Shown: positions 37,136-45,376 of the stretch, piece by piece
How the letters are laid out: the number at the start of each line of letters is the position of its first letter
Position numbering within the stretch: the first letter of the stretch is position 1
Source of the DNA: Fibrobacter sp. UWB2
GTDB taxonomy: Bacteria; Fibrobacterota; Fibrobacteria; Fibrobacterales; Fibrobacteraceae
DNA: 64,000 nt
NCBI RefSeq assembly: GCF_002210425.1
Contig: NZ_MWQK01000003.1
Coordinates: forward strand, 310,001-374,000
Reading direction: 5' to 3'
Made by a program: the position numbers and the translations under genes
The notes under the pieces: generated by a model
What the model was told of the DNA's origin: nothing
The model's database searches: none
The model's input: the letters and a program-made list of their open reading frames with translations, nothing else

Positions 37136-38671
37136 TTATGCGAAGTTGTACAAATCCGTGATATCTTCGTTGTTCTTGTCGTACATCCAGAACTGGTTGA
37201 TGTGGGCATATTCATCTTCCACGAGGGAAATCTTGATGTTATGCTTGTATTCCAGATAGTTGAACATACGGTTCAAGTCCTTGCAAAGCACATCGATGAC
37301 CGGAGCGCTCACGACGAGAGTGACTTCGCGAAGACGGCCCTTGGTATGGGCGCGGGCGAGCCAGCGGTCGATCATGCCGAGCGTCGATTCGAGCGTTGCA
37401 ATGCGGCCACTGCCGTTGCAAACCGGGCAGCATTCGGTCTTTTCGGTCATCAGGTTCACGCGGACGCGCTTACGGGTGACTTCCATGAGGCCGAACTGGC
37501 TGATCGGGGCCGGGCTAATCGGGGCCTTGTCGCGGCGGATAGCCTTGCGGAATTCCTGATAGACGGCTTCGCGGTCTTCATCGGTTTCCATATCAATGAA
37601 GTCGATGATGATGAGGCCGCCCACATCGCGGAGGCGCAGCTGCTTTGCGATTTCGTGGCAAGCATCGAGGTTTGTCTCGAGGATGATCTTGCCCTGGTCC
37701 TTGCCATGAACCTTCGGACCCGTGTTCACGTCGATAGAGACGAGAGCTTCGGTCTGTTCGATGACGAGGTTGCCACCGCGCGGAAGCGGTACCTGACGCT
37801 GCAAGGAGCGAGCGTAGTCGTTTTCAATCTTAAAGTATTCGAACAAGCTTTCGCTAGAGCTCCAGAGCTTGACCTTATCAAGCTTATCCGGAGAGAGAAC
37901 CTTCAGGTAATCGCGGAGAGCAAAGTACTCGTCGCGGTTGTCGATATACACGTAGTCCGTGTTGTCGCCGAAGTATTCGCGAACCGTCTGTTCGATGGAA
38001 TCGGATTCTTCGTAGATGCAGGTCTCGGGCGGCATGGTTTCGAAGTTGTACTTCGTCTGTTCCCACTTGCTTTCGAGTTCGCGCATCTGCTTATTGATTT
38101 CGAATTCGGATTCGTTGAGGCCGTTGGTGCGGACGATGTAGCCCACGTCGCGGCCCTTGAGGCGGCGTACGACCTTCTTGAACTCGCGGCGCTTGACCGG
38201 ATCGCGTTCACGCTTCGAGACGCCGACGAAATTTGTACCCGGCATGCAGACCAGGAAGCGGCCAGCAAAGCTCAAGTGTGTCGTCAAACGAGCACCCTTG
38301 GTACTGATCGGTTCCTTGACCACCTGCACCATGATTTCTTGGCCTTCCTGGAGAATTTCGTCAATCGAAATTTCCTTAGAGGCATCGCCTTCATCATCAT
38401 CGTCACCATATTCGCGGCGCAACAGTTCGTTGCGGTCCATGGCGTCTTCCTGATGCAAAAAGCCAGCCTTCTCAAGACCAATGTCAATGAATGCCGCCTT
38501 GAGTGCGGGGAGCACCTTCTGAACGACACCCTTATAAATATTGCCCAGAACTCGATTAGAGGAAACACCTTCAACAACCAATTCCGCAAGTTCGCCATCT
38601 TCCATGATAGCGATGCGCTTTTCGTACGGTGTTTTGCTAATCAAGATTCCGCGCTTACACTTATTTGCCAT
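37136..38671 (-). CDS. rng: Ribonuclease G (RNase E/G family)
   Basis: A 511-residue endoribonuclease of the RNase E/G family, which cuts single-stranded A/U-rich RNA in mRNA decay and rRNA maturation. The S1-like N-terminal domain (NIYKGVVQKVLPALKAAFID) is followed by the catalytic domain with the metal-binding Asp residues in VSIDVNTG (about 309) and LIIIDFID (about 353). The zinc-link CPVCNGSG lies near 412. The C-terminus stops soon after, without the long RNase E scaffold, so RNase G fits. The ATG at 38671 has AGGAG 8 bases upstream. The 5-prime leader is long and foldable (see 38707-38801), suggesting autoregulation like that of enterobacterial rne. Confidence 0.94.
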   Translation of the reverse strand: MANKCKRGILISKTPYEKRIAIMEDGELAELVVEGVSSNRVLGNIYKGVVQKVLPALKAAFIDIGLEKAGFLHQEDAMDRNELLRREYGDDDDEGDASKEISIDEILQEGQEIMVQVVKEPISTKGARLTTHLSFAGRFLVCMPGTNFVGVSKRERDPVKRREFKKVVRRLKGRDVGYIVRTNGLNESEFEINKQMRELESKWEQTKYNFETMPPETCIYEESDSIEQTVREYFGDNTDYVYIDNRDEYFALRDYLKVLSPDKLDKVKLWSSSESLFEYFKIENDYARSLQRQVPLPRGGNLVIEQTEALVSIDVNTGPKVHGKDQGKIILETNLDACHEIAKQLRLRDVGGLIIIDFIDMETDEDREAVYQEFRKAIRRDKAPISPAPISQFGLMEVTRKRVRVNLMTEKTECCPVCNGSGRIATLESTLGMIDRWLARAHTKGRLREVTLVVSAPVIDVLCKDLNRMFNYLEYKHNIKISLVEDEYAHINQFWMYDKNNEDITDLYNFA

Positions 38672-38706
38672 TAAAACTCCTAAAGGGTAAAGCAAAACTT
38701 GATAGA

Positions 38707-38801
38707 AATCCCCAAGACCAGTCCAAAAGTATGGACCGTGTCCGAGCTCCCGATGTTTCTTGACGGAAAGTACCGCCCGCCTGCAAAGCAGAGCCTGGGG
38801 A
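38707..38801 (-). ncRNA. Possible structured leader or small RNA upstream of rng
   Basis: The gap between rng and the divergent gene holds a nested fold. ATCCCCA and TGGGGA form an outer stem around three hairpins: GTCC...GGAC at 38721-38737, CGG...CCG at 38764-38775 and CTGC-AAA-GCAG at 38781-38791. Read on the minus strand it would be the RNase G mRNA leader. No Rfam family was recognised by eye, and the fold has not been tested for conservation. Confidence 0.35.
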
Positions 38802-38816
38802 CCTTAAATATAATAA

Positions 38817-38856
38817 GTGGTTGGTGGTTAGTGGTTAATGGCTAGTGGAAATACGG
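38817..38856. repeat. TGGTTAGTGGTTAATGG short direct repeats
   Basis: GGTTGGTGGTTAGTGGTTAATGGCTAGTGG-type units of about 7 to 10 bases in tandem. A related degenerate run (CCAATAGCTAC...CAACTAACGGC) lies at 39582-39615. Confidence 0.55.
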
Positions 38857-38894
38857 GGAGAAATAGCAAATGAAAGAAATTATATTTATTCGCA

Positions 38895-39581
38895 ATGGGA
38901 AATTGCACCGAAAATCAAGCTGAAGAATCTCTAGAAGCGTTCAAGAAACGCATTCACAAACTTTCGTACGATGAGCTTTATGACGAGCTCGACGCCGCCG
39001 AAAAAGCAGAATCCGAAGAACGCATTGCAATCGTCGAAAAACGGATTGACGAACTTGAGCCTATTGAAAAAAAGAAAAAGGAGCTCCAAGAAGAAGAGGA
39101 AAAACTCAAAAGAGCCATTGGATTGTGGCCGCTATTCACTGTTTTTGGAGGCGCTTATGTGGCAAAACAAATTGCTTTTTTCTTGCAAAACAAGCAGTTT
39201 GGTTCATCAGAAGCTCTCAAAACAATCAGCAACCTCGAAGTCTTGCCATACGTTCCTTACGCAAGCGCAGTCGTCGGCATTATTATAGCTTACTCATGGA
39301 GCTATCTGCGCCAAAAGAAAAGAACTTTAGACTTGGGCATCACCGGATTTTGTTTATCTAAAGCATCAGCGGGCTTGTTCTTTGGGAGCTATCCTGGATT
39401 TTTCGTAACGCCGGGAGCCACTCTTTCTCGAGTTATCGCGGGTATCGTCATGACGCTTTCGCTGGTATTTATGTACAACATATTCACCAGAAAACACACT
39501 GGGCGTTTTTTCGATAACGCATGGCCATTGCTGTTGATAACTACCGCCGTTGAACAAATCGGCTGGTTGGAATATTTATAA
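38895..39581 (+). CDS. Predicted membrane protein with N-terminal coiled coil
   Basis: A 228-residue protein of unknown family. Residues 1-75 are highly charged and heptad-like (EKRIDELEPIEKKKKELQEE), predicted coiled coil. From about 78 there are roughly five hydrophobic segments (for example LWPLFTVFGGAYVAKQIAFF, then VPYASAVVGIIIAYSWSYL and LFFGSYPGFFVTPGATL), so it is probably an inner-membrane protein with a cytoplasmic N-terminus. No signal peptide is visible. It is transcribed divergently from rng and converges with the M23 peptidase gene. Function unknown. Confidence 0.7.
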   Translation: MGNCTENQAEESLEAFKKRIHKLSYDELYDELDAAEKAESEERIAIVEKRIDELEPIEKKKKELQEEEEKLKRAIGLWPLFTVFGGAYVAKQIAFFLQNKQFGSSEALKTISNLEVLPYVPYASAVVGIIIAYSWSYLRQKKRTLDLGITGFCLSKASAGLFFGSYPGFFVTPGATLSRVIAGIVMTLSLVFMYNIFTRKHTGRFFDNAWPLLLITTAVEQIGWLEYL

Positions 39582-39609
39582 CCAATAGCTACAGACCATC
39601 AACTAACGG

Positions 39610-40428
39610 CTATTTTGTAATAAAGTAATCTTCCGGGTTGACAGGGGTACCGTTCACGCGGATTTCGTAATGCAGGCCGAGACTCGACTGGAGCCCGCTC
39701 TTGCCAATAAGCGCAATCGGATCGCCACGACGAACTTTAGCGCCTTGTTTCACAAGCGTTTCACCGAGATGCGCATAGAACGTCTTCACATGTTCCATAT
39801 GCTCAATCTTCATCGAAAGTCCAAAGCCACGATGCTTGCGGACTTCGACAACAGTACCGGCACCTGGCGCATAGACCGTATCGCCTTCGGCAGCCAAGAA
39901 GTCCACACCTCTGTGCGGGAGCTCCTGATCCGTGAACGCATCGAAAACCATTTCAAAACGGCTCTTGATATCGTGATGGTTCTTGAGCGGATGTAAAACA
40001 GGAACGTGCGCCGCGAGCGCGGAATCCGCTTCAAGCTTGTTGAGTGTCTTACGGAACGTCGACCTCATCGCATGCAAATTCTTTTTCGGAGCTTCGTCGT
40101 CGGCGACGTTTTCGAGCGTAAAGCCGAGACCGCCCAATTTGAGGGTACTGTCGCGGACAATGCGCGTCTCTTCAATCTTTAAAATCGTCGTATCGACCAC
40201 CGTGCGGATTTTCTTGATTTCGTTCTTGATGACCGAATTCTGGTGATAGACATCCATCAGGTTGCCGTTCGACAAGTTCTCCACAATTTGCACCGGCGAG
40301 AACATAATAAATCCAAGAATGGCGCAGACAGTTAAAACAAAGTAAATAATTACTTTCCGTACAGAGAAAGTAACGGTTTTCCCGCGCGATTCCTTGTTAG
40401 GATAAATGTGGACCTCAAGCTTTTTCAC
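39610..40428 (-). CDS. M23-family peptidase (LytM-type), membrane anchored
   Basis: A 272-residue protein with one N-terminal membrane helix (about 26-48) and a C-terminal M23 domain. The metal and catalytic residues are present: HRGVD, YAHLG and LHYEIRVNG. Such zinc peptidases cut peptidoglycan cross-bridges or activate amidases; the coiled-coil-like stretch between helix and domain resembles that of EnvC/NlpD-type cell-division factors. It overlaps by 14 bases the stop of the 93-residue gene upstream, so the two are translationally coupled. The order on the minus strand is 93-residue gene, then peptidase. Confidence 0.9.
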   Translation of the reverse strand: MKKLEVHIYPNKESRGKTVTFSVRKVIIYFVLTVCAILGFIMFSPVQIVENLSNGNLMDVYHQNSVIKNEIKKIRTVVDTTILKIEETRIVRDSTLKLGGLGFTLENVADDEAPKKNLHAMRSTFRKTLNKLEADSALAAHVPVLHPLKNHHDIKSRFEMVFDAFTDQELPHRGVDFLAAEGDTVYAPGAGTVVEVRKHRGFGLSMKIEHMEHVKTFYAHLGETLVKQGAKVRRGDPIALIGKSGLQSSLGLHYEIRVNGTPVNPEDYFITK

Positions 40429-40696
40429 TTGGACCTTCAGCCTTGTTCAATTTCTGTTCGAGCTCGGCAACCTGTTTCTTGATTTCGAAGATGGCGCCCA
40501 CGGTCTCGACAGCGGACGGGTCGTCCTTGATTTCGTCCAGACGGCCTTCCTGAATCGCTTCGTAGACCTTTTGTCCGAGCAGTTGGAACTTGTTTTTGAG
40601 CTTGCACTCTACCATCGACAATTCAACACGGGAAAGCACGTTTGCCGCGCAGTCCTTAGCCGTATTTTTCAGCTTATTTAGAGTATTTTCGTTCAT
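40415..40696 (-). CDS. 93-residue coiled-coil protein coupled to the M23 peptidase
   Basis: A small charged helical protein (FEIKKQVAELEQKLNKAEG near the C-terminus) without signal or membrane segment. Its stop overlaps the peptidase start by 14 bases. Coupling and coiled coil suggest a partner of the peptidase or a small adaptor, but no family is recognised. The start at 40696 begins MNENTLNKLKNTAKDCAANV. Confidence 0.65.
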   Translation of the reverse strand: MNENTLNKLKNTAKDCAANVLSRVELSMVECKLKNKFQLLGQKVYEAIQEGRLDEIKDDPSAVETVGAIFEIKKQVAELEQKLNKAEGPSEKA

Positions 40697-40759
40697 AATA
40701 TCTACCGACTAGCCTTTAAAATAGTAGATTTTTCGTTATAAAACAATGGAGAATTTTCT

Positions 40760-40909
40760 ATGAGTCGCAGCGATCGCAGAAGAGCAAAGCAAAACGTCAA
40801 AAATTTCGTTCCAAAAAAGTCAAATGCGCTGGATAAACGAGTCATCGTGCTCCTCGCAATCATCGTCGTTGTATTTTTCGTAGGAACAATGATCATCCAG
40901 AGAGGCTAA
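40760..40909 (+). CDS. 49-residue single-span membrane protein just before dnaN
   Basis: The frame runs from ATG 40760 to TAA 40907-40909, ending 3 bases before dnaN starts. A basic N-terminus (MSRSDRRRAKQNVKNFVPKK) is followed by one hydrophobic helix (about 28-45) and ends QRG. An ATGGAGA-type site precedes it. Its tight coupling to dnaN argues for a real gene. Function unknown. Confidence 0.65.
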   Translation: MSRSDRRRAKQNVKNFVPKKSNALDKRVIVLLAIIVVVFFVGTMIIQRG

Positions 40910-40912
40910 TTC

Positions 40913-42034
40913 ATGAAGTTTACGATTCAAAAGAATGTGTTGCAGGACGCTCTGCAGGCAGCGATTAGCGCCGTCCCGAACAAGTCCACCATCCAGATTC
41001 TCAACAACTTTTCGCTCCGCCTCGAAGGAAACTTCCTCGAAGTGAGTGCCACCGACCTCGACCTCGGTATCAGGGTCAAGGTGGAAGTGCAGGGCGAACG
41101 TGATGGCGCAGTCGTCATCAACGCACGTAAGCTGTTCGATCAGGTGAAGAGCCTCGTGGACCCGAGCATCACGAACATCACTTTTGACGCACAGGATTAC
41201 CTGGTCAAAATCCAGTGGAGCGAACGCGGTAAGGCAAGCATCATCGGCTTTGACGCAAACGACTTTCCGCCGTTCCCGGAAATCGAAAATGGCGAAACAT
41301 TGAACATCGCCGCAAGCGAACTTGCATTCCTCGCCGAAAAGACATTGTTCGCCACTTCTACCGACTCCACGCGCTTGAGCTTGAACGGCGTGTTCCTCGA
41401 AGCAAAGGACGGCAAGATTTCCATGGTCGCAACAGACGGTCACCGTTTGGGCCGCGCAGCAATCGACCAGGAAGGCGCAGAACTTTCGAACGGCGTCATC
41501 ATCCCGCACAAGGCTTTGCAGCACATCTTGCACATGGCTAAGGGCGATTCCACGGTTGAAGTCCGTACCTCTGCAACGCACATCCTCTTCAACACGGGTT
41601 CCATCCAGGTCATCTCGAAGCTTTACGAAGGACCGTATCCGAGCTACCGCTCTGTGATCCCGCAGCAGTTCGAACGTACCGCACAGGCCAACACCACGGA
41701 ATTCCAGAACAAGATTCGCAGCGTGATTTCTATGGCTAACGCACGTACCCGCAAGATCCGCTTGCAGTTCGACGGCAACATCCTCGAACTCAGCGCCACG
41801 GACCCGGATGTCGGCGGCGATTCTCGCGAAGCACTCGCCATCACGCACAACGGCGAAGGCAGCTTCTGCATTGGCTTCAACGGCCAGTTCCTCGCAGAAA
41901 TCCTTGGCATGTGCAAGAGCGAAGAAGTCATCATGAAAATGAACAACCCGCTTGGCGCTTGCATCATCGAACCGGTTGGCGAAAACATGAACTTCTCGTT
42001 CCTGTTGATGCCGACGCACCTCACCGACAACTAG
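40913..42034 (+). CDS. dnaN: DNA polymerase III sliding clamp DnaN
   Basis: A 373-residue beta clamp that tethers DNA polymerase III to DNA. Three repeated domains of about 120 residues are visible, and the N-terminus (KFTIQKNVLQDALQAAISAV) and the end (MPTHLTDN, with hydrophobic clamp-binding pocket residues nearby) fit the family. Usually dnaN sits in the dnaA-dnaN-recF cluster near the origin; none of those genes is adjacent here. It is followed by a strong terminator. Confidence 0.97.
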   Translation: MKFTIQKNVLQDALQAAISAVPNKSTIQILNNFSLRLEGNFLEVSATDLDLGIRVKVEVQGERDGAVVINARKLFDQVKSLVDPSITNITFDAQDYLVKIQWSERGKASIIGFDANDFPPFPEIENGETLNIAASELAFLAEKTLFATSTDSTRLSLNGVFLEAKDGKISMVATDGHRLGRAAIDQEGAELSNGVIIPHKALQHILHMAKGDSTVEVRTSATHILFNTGSIQVISKLYEGPYPSYRSVIPQQFERTAQANTTEFQNKIRSVISMANARTRKIRLQFDGNILELSATDPDVGGDSREALAITHNGEGSFCIGFNGQFLAEILGMCKSEEVIMKMNNPLGACIIEPVGENMNFSFLLMPTHLTDN

Positions 42035-42053
42035 TCGCGGTCGTGAAAAATTT

Positions 42054-42080
42054 AAAGGCTCTCGAGAGAGAGCCTTTTTT
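42054..42080 (+). terminator. Intrinsic terminator after dnaN
   Basis: AAAGGCTCTC and GAGAGCCTTT arms around a GAGA loop, ending in TTTTTT. Confidence 0.92.
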
Positions 42081-42175
42081 GTTGAAATGTATCTGCTATG
42101 GAACTGCGCCAAGTTTAATCGTGAACTGCCGCGAGAATTAATCAGGAACCGCCGCACACTTTGGATAAAGTAATT

Positions 42176-42898
42176 ATGTCGAGTCAAATTCGCAAGAGAG
42201 TCAATAAGAAAATCACGAAAGCCATTCACGACTTCAATTTGATTGAAGACGGAGACCGCGTGCTCATCGCCACAAGCGGCGGCAAGGATTCTAGCGTGCT
42301 GTTGATGGAACTCGCCGCACGACTCGGCAAATTCGGGCCAAAATGCGAACTTGCCGCCATCCACATCCAAAGCGATTTTGCAGACAAGGCTCCCCGCGAA
42401 TTTTTGCAACGAATGGCAGAAGAATACCCGCAAGTGCCGTTCTACTTTAAAGACGTCGCCGTAGAAGCACGTCTCAAGGAAGGTCGCAAGCTCAATTGCT
42501 ACTGGTGCAGCACGCAGCGCCGCACGGAACTCATCAAGTTCGCAAGCGAAAACAACTTCAACAAGATCGCACTCGGCCACCACATGGACGACATCGTCGA
42601 AACGCTTTTGATGAACATGCTGTACAAAGGCGAGTTTAGCGGGATGCCGCCAATGGTGCCGTACGAAAAGTATCCGTGCAGCATTATCCGTCCGCTCTGC
42701 TACTGCGAAGAAAGCGAAATCATCGCTTACGCCGAAGACGCAGACATTCGCAAGTTCACCTGTACCTGCGAATTCTCGAAAGCAAGCCACCGCAAGACCA
42801 TCCGCGAAGAAATCAAGAGCTTGACAAAAGGAAGCTCCACGCTCAAGGCAAACTTGTTCGAAAGCATGCGAAATATTAGAATGGATTATTTATTGTAA
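42176..42898 (+). CDS. ttcA: tRNA 2-thiocytidine biosynthesis protein TtcA-like
   Basis: A 240-residue PP-loop ATPase that thiolates cytidine 32 of tRNA. The P-loop ATSGGKDSS (34-40) and the two cysteine motifs (NCYWCS near 108 and TCTCEF near 200) that bind the iron-sulfur cluster are present, with the catalytic motif GHHMDDIVETLLMNM. I chose the ATG at 42176; an in-frame TTG 15 bases upstream is possible. Neither has a strong ribosome-binding site. The gene stands alone after dnaN. Confidence 0.92.
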   Translation: MSSQIRKRVNKKITKAIHDFNLIEDGDRVLIATSGGKDSSVLLMELAARLGKFGPKCELAAIHIQSDFADKAPREFLQRMAEEYPQVPFYFKDVAVEARLKEGRKLNCYWCSTQRRTELIKFASENNFNKIALGHHMDDIVETLLMNMLYKGEFSGMPPMVPYEKYPCSIIRPLCYCEESEIIAYAEDADIRKFTCTCEFSKASHRKTIREEIKSLTKGSSTLKANLFESMRNIRMDYLL

Positions 42899-42959
42899 GA
42901 CCGCTTTATTGCAAGGGGAACTGCGCATGGAAAGCAAAAAGAACCGCGCGCGCCCGACA

Positions 42960-42991
42960 TTGTCATGCCCGCCTCCGAGCGGGCACCTCCT
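42960..42991. repeat. Palindromic repeat, reverse orientation
   Basis: Reverse complement of the 28780-type copy (TGTCATGCCCGC..GCGGGCACCTCC). It abuts the stop of the FISUMP lipoprotein gene, so relative to that gene it is oriented like the others. Confidence 0.8.
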
Positions 42992-43630
42992 TTATGGCAT
43001 TACACATCTTACGGATCGATAGTCAGCCTTCGCGAACGAATTTAAACTCGCCGCATCACTGCTGAACGACAAGAATAAATAGAATGCATTCGATTCTGGA
43101 TTTTCAGAATCTTCGGTCGCGCTCCAGAAATACGCGTAACCGCCGATGCCATCGAACTTGCCGCCAGAAATTGTGCCGTCATCTGCTTTCGAGATTGCGC
43201 CGCGATAGCCCGCCGGGAGAGCATTGAATCCGAATTCATCCGTGCCGTTACCTTTTTTGAACCAGCCATCGCGAGATTTTAATTTTGCGCCAGTTTCATT
43301 CGAGACAACGCCGGGTTCGCCATCATGAGACTGCGCGAGGATTTGCGCAAAATCTTCATTCGTCGGGAGGCGCCAGCCATCAGGGCAAACTGTTTTCGCC
43401 TCCGCCCATGTATAAAGCCGCCCCAACCGTTTGCAATTGCGAGAATCACCATCCGGACAAGCACTCCCCTCTGTTGCATAATTCAAATTCTCCGCCATCC
43501 ATGTCTGCTCGCCAATTTTCACGACACCATAAGACTGCCCGTCACGCGAATCCGTGAAAGACTCGGAACAAGCGGAGAAGAGAAAAGCAAACGCAGCAAT
43601 AGCGAAAGAGGAATGGAGAGTGAAACGCAT
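42992..43630 (-). CDS. FISUMP-domain lipoprotein (Fibrobacter major paralogous domain)
   Basis: A 212-residue lipoprotein (lipobox LFSAC, Cys21). The mature part has the Fibrobacter succinogenes major paralogous domain (TIGR02145): DGQSYGVVKIGEQTWMAEN, then CPDGDSRNC, a WAEAKTVCPDGWRLPTNEDF segment, YFWSATEDSENPESNAF and a final SVRCVMP. Such domains are very numerous in Fibrobacter and resemble Pfam DUF-type lectin or formylglycine-like folds; function is not settled. It is the last ordinary gene before the defence island. Confidence 0.92.
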   Translation of the reverse strand: MRFTLHSSFAIAAFAFLFSACSESFTDSRDGQSYGVVKIGEQTWMAENLNYATEGSACPDGDSRNCKRLGRLYTWAEAKTVCPDGWRLPTNEDFAQILAQSHDGEPGVVSNETGAKLKSRDGWFKKGNGTDEFGFNALPAGYRGAISKADDGTISGGKFDGIGGYAYFWSATEDSENPESNAFYLFLSFSSDAASLNSFAKADYRSVRCVMP

Positions 43631-43745
43631 AGGGAGAATTTAAAAAAAATCATTGCGAGTTAGATATTTTTGCTTTTATCACTACGATGAACCATTTCAA
43701 ATACATTGACAAACACTTTTGTAAGCGGTCCCATAATGCTATTTA

Positions 43746-44765
43746 TCAAACAACCCGCTTAACAGTGTATGCCAAATTCAACAGATTCACGCCCACAACG
43801 CGCTCGTGCAAACTCTCATCCATTTCATTAAAACCGCGGTCTATGAATTCTTTTCGCCATTTCTGCAGACCATTGTACCATGATGGACGACAACACGAAT
43901 TTTGCGATTTTTGAAGACAAAACAAAACCGCAATATCTAGAAGCCGCTTATTCTTATATCTTTTTACGCTTTCAATAAATTTTTGAACATTGGTATCGTT
44001 GTCCGCTGTATAAGTCAGAGCCCAAAAGCTTTTGTTATTGGCATCTATTCCCAAAGTCAATCCTATTAATGGAGCTATACTTTTCATATCTTCTTGAAAC
44101 AGCACTATCTTTTTATCAATAGTATATGCAGGAACCCAACCTCCAGTACACATCACAGGAGCCATTACATCAAAGCTAAAAACAATAGCCTTGACATCTT
44201 TATTTGCGTTTTTCGTAGAAAACGCTTTCTCGCACACACTTATTTCTTTTTTCAAGTCGTTTAAGGCTATGACATCTCTTTCTTTCGTCGTCTCCACCAT
44301 ATCATATAAAAGATTTTTGTCAGCACCATCACTAGAAAGAATTTTCTCTAAAAATTCGATGGATGTCTTTTTATGAAAATATTCATAGCTCATCGCCCTA
44401 TAATGCAACTGAAGAACCACTTCATCGTCAAAAATTGTTATCGGTTTATCGATTCTATTAAAAAGTTGCGTATCGTGGTGATTACAAAAGCCTTCAAACG
44501 TAGAAGCTTTTTTAATTGTCCATGGTTCAAAAGATGTTTTTACAGAGCCTTCACTTTCATCCATTAAATGAAAGCATTTAGAAATACTACCATTCCAAAC
44601 ACAGACTTTGTCACTTTCAGCTATAAGCTTTAACTGTTCCGACCTTGCAATAGAATGCGATGAAATTGGACCACCCGAACAATTTGCTGCATCAAAACTA
44701 TGCGCAATACAGGTCTGGTTCGCCTTAATTTTCTGATCTAATTCTTCAAGTTCTTTTCTTGTCAC
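43746..44765 (-). CDS. Unrecognised 339-residue Cys/His-rich protein after BREX
   Basis: An AT-rich gene of 339 residues. The N-terminus contains spaced Cys and His residues resembling a zinc-bound treble-clef or HNH-like fold (CIAHSF at residue 19, SSHSIARSEQLKLI near 35, VCVWNG, then FCNHHDTQLF near 93). The C-terminal half is helical and ends with Cys-rich segments (FCLQKSQNSCC). It begins 33 bases after the 176-residue gene and ends the minus-strand island. A nuclease role is possible from the motif spacing but unproved. No toxin-antitoxin or BREX-core family fits. Confidence 0.6.
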   Translation of the reverse strand: MTRKELEELDQKIKANQTCIAHSFDAANCSGGPISSHSIARSEQLKLIAESDKVCVWNGSISKCFHLMDESEGSVKTSFEPWTIKKASTFEGFCNHHDTQLFNRIDKPITIFDDEVVLQLHYRAMSYEYFHKKTSIEFLEKILSSDGADKNLLYDMVETTKERDVIALNDLKKEISVCEKAFSTKNANKDVKAIVFSFDVMAPVMCTGGWVPAYTIDKKIVLFQEDMKSIAPLIGLTLGIDANNKSFWALTYTADNDTNVQKFIESVKRYKNKRLLDIAVLFCLQKSQNSCCRPSWYNGLQKWRKEFIDRGFNEMDESLHERVVGVNLLNLAYTVKRVV

Positions 44766-44798
44766 TTTCTTTCCTTAAAATTCAACACAACTTTTTAA

Positions 44799-45329
44799 TC
44801 ATTTGGAAAAAAATCCCTCTTTAAACACAAGCGCAAATGAATATCCCAATCCAAAACCATATTTTTTATCTTCAATAAATTGAGGCCCAATCGAACAGCC
44901 TGTACCTAATTGCATTGTTGAATAACCATAAGGAACAGCCTCCATCCACCCCAGTCTCTTATAAACATCAAAAGCTAACACACTCAACGGATTCAGAACT
45001 ATATATACGCATTGGTTTGGTTTTGGGTCTGAAGGGAAAGCCAATCCCGTAACCTCTTCAAATAGCATAACTAATTGCGCTCTAGTCGGACGCGTATCAA
45101 ACAATGCGTCCCACAAACATTTAATCGCATCATCATGCTCTTTTAATACGGCATAAATTATTTCATCCAATTTTTCCTGTTTTTTTTCAGCATCCGCCGC
45201 AATTGCTGCGGATACGAACGGCACATAAGAACCAATTGCGTTACATATAAAATGAAGCGTAGTAACACTTTTTGCAGAAGTAAACGCATTTACAATTTGG
45301 TTTAATTTATCCGCTGTTTCATCGGCCAT
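44799..45329 (-). CDS. Unrecognised 176-residue AT-rich protein after brxL
   Basis: A 176-residue protein; the ATG at 45329 has AGGAAAAA upstream and starts MADETADKLNQI, while the frame is open for 16 more residues upstream without a better site. A hydrophobic stretch near the middle (FICNAIGSYVPFVSAAIAA, about 29-47) may insert in a membrane. The C-terminal part ends in a Phe/Gly-rich tail (YGFGLGYSFALVFKEGFF). No family recognised. It follows brxL on the same strand, separated by 104 bases with a palindrome and a promoter candidate, and precedes the 339-residue gene by 33 bases. Confidence 0.65.
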   Translation of the reverse strand: MADETADKLNQIVNAFTSAKSVTTLHFICNAIGSYVPFVSAAIAADAEKKQEKLDEIIYAVLKEHDDAIKCLWDALFDTRPTRAQLVMLFEEVTGLAFPSDPKPNQCVYIVLNPLSVLAFDVYKRLGWMEAVPYGYSTMQLGTGCSIGPQFIEDKKYGFGLGYSFALVFKEGFFSK

Positions 45330-45343
45330 ATTTTTCCTCATTT

Positions 45344-45371
45344 TGTATAAAATCACAATTCTCGTATTCAA
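45344..45371 (-). promoter_or_regulatory. Promoter candidate for the two genes after brxL
   Basis: On the minus strand TTGAAT (45371-45366) and TATACA (45349-45344) are spaced by 16 bases. It would give a leader of only about 8 bases for the gene starting at 45329. Similarity to sigma-70 elements is fair only. Confidence 0.4.
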
Positions 45372-45376
45372 TAACA

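Noticed and set aside
38707-38801. Small SRP RNA, 6S RNA or RNase P RNA
   Set aside because: None of the conserved sequence blocks of those RNAs could be found on either strand; only a leader-type fold remains plausible.
40415-40909. Toxin-antitoxin pair formed by the 93- and 49-residue genes
   Set aside because: They are divergent, one is coupled to an M23 peptidase and the other to dnaN, and neither resembles a toxin or antitoxin family.
40913-42034. Replication origin near dnaN
   Set aside because: No dnaA gene, DnaA-box cluster or AT-rich unwinding region was seen; dnaN alone is not evidence for an origin.
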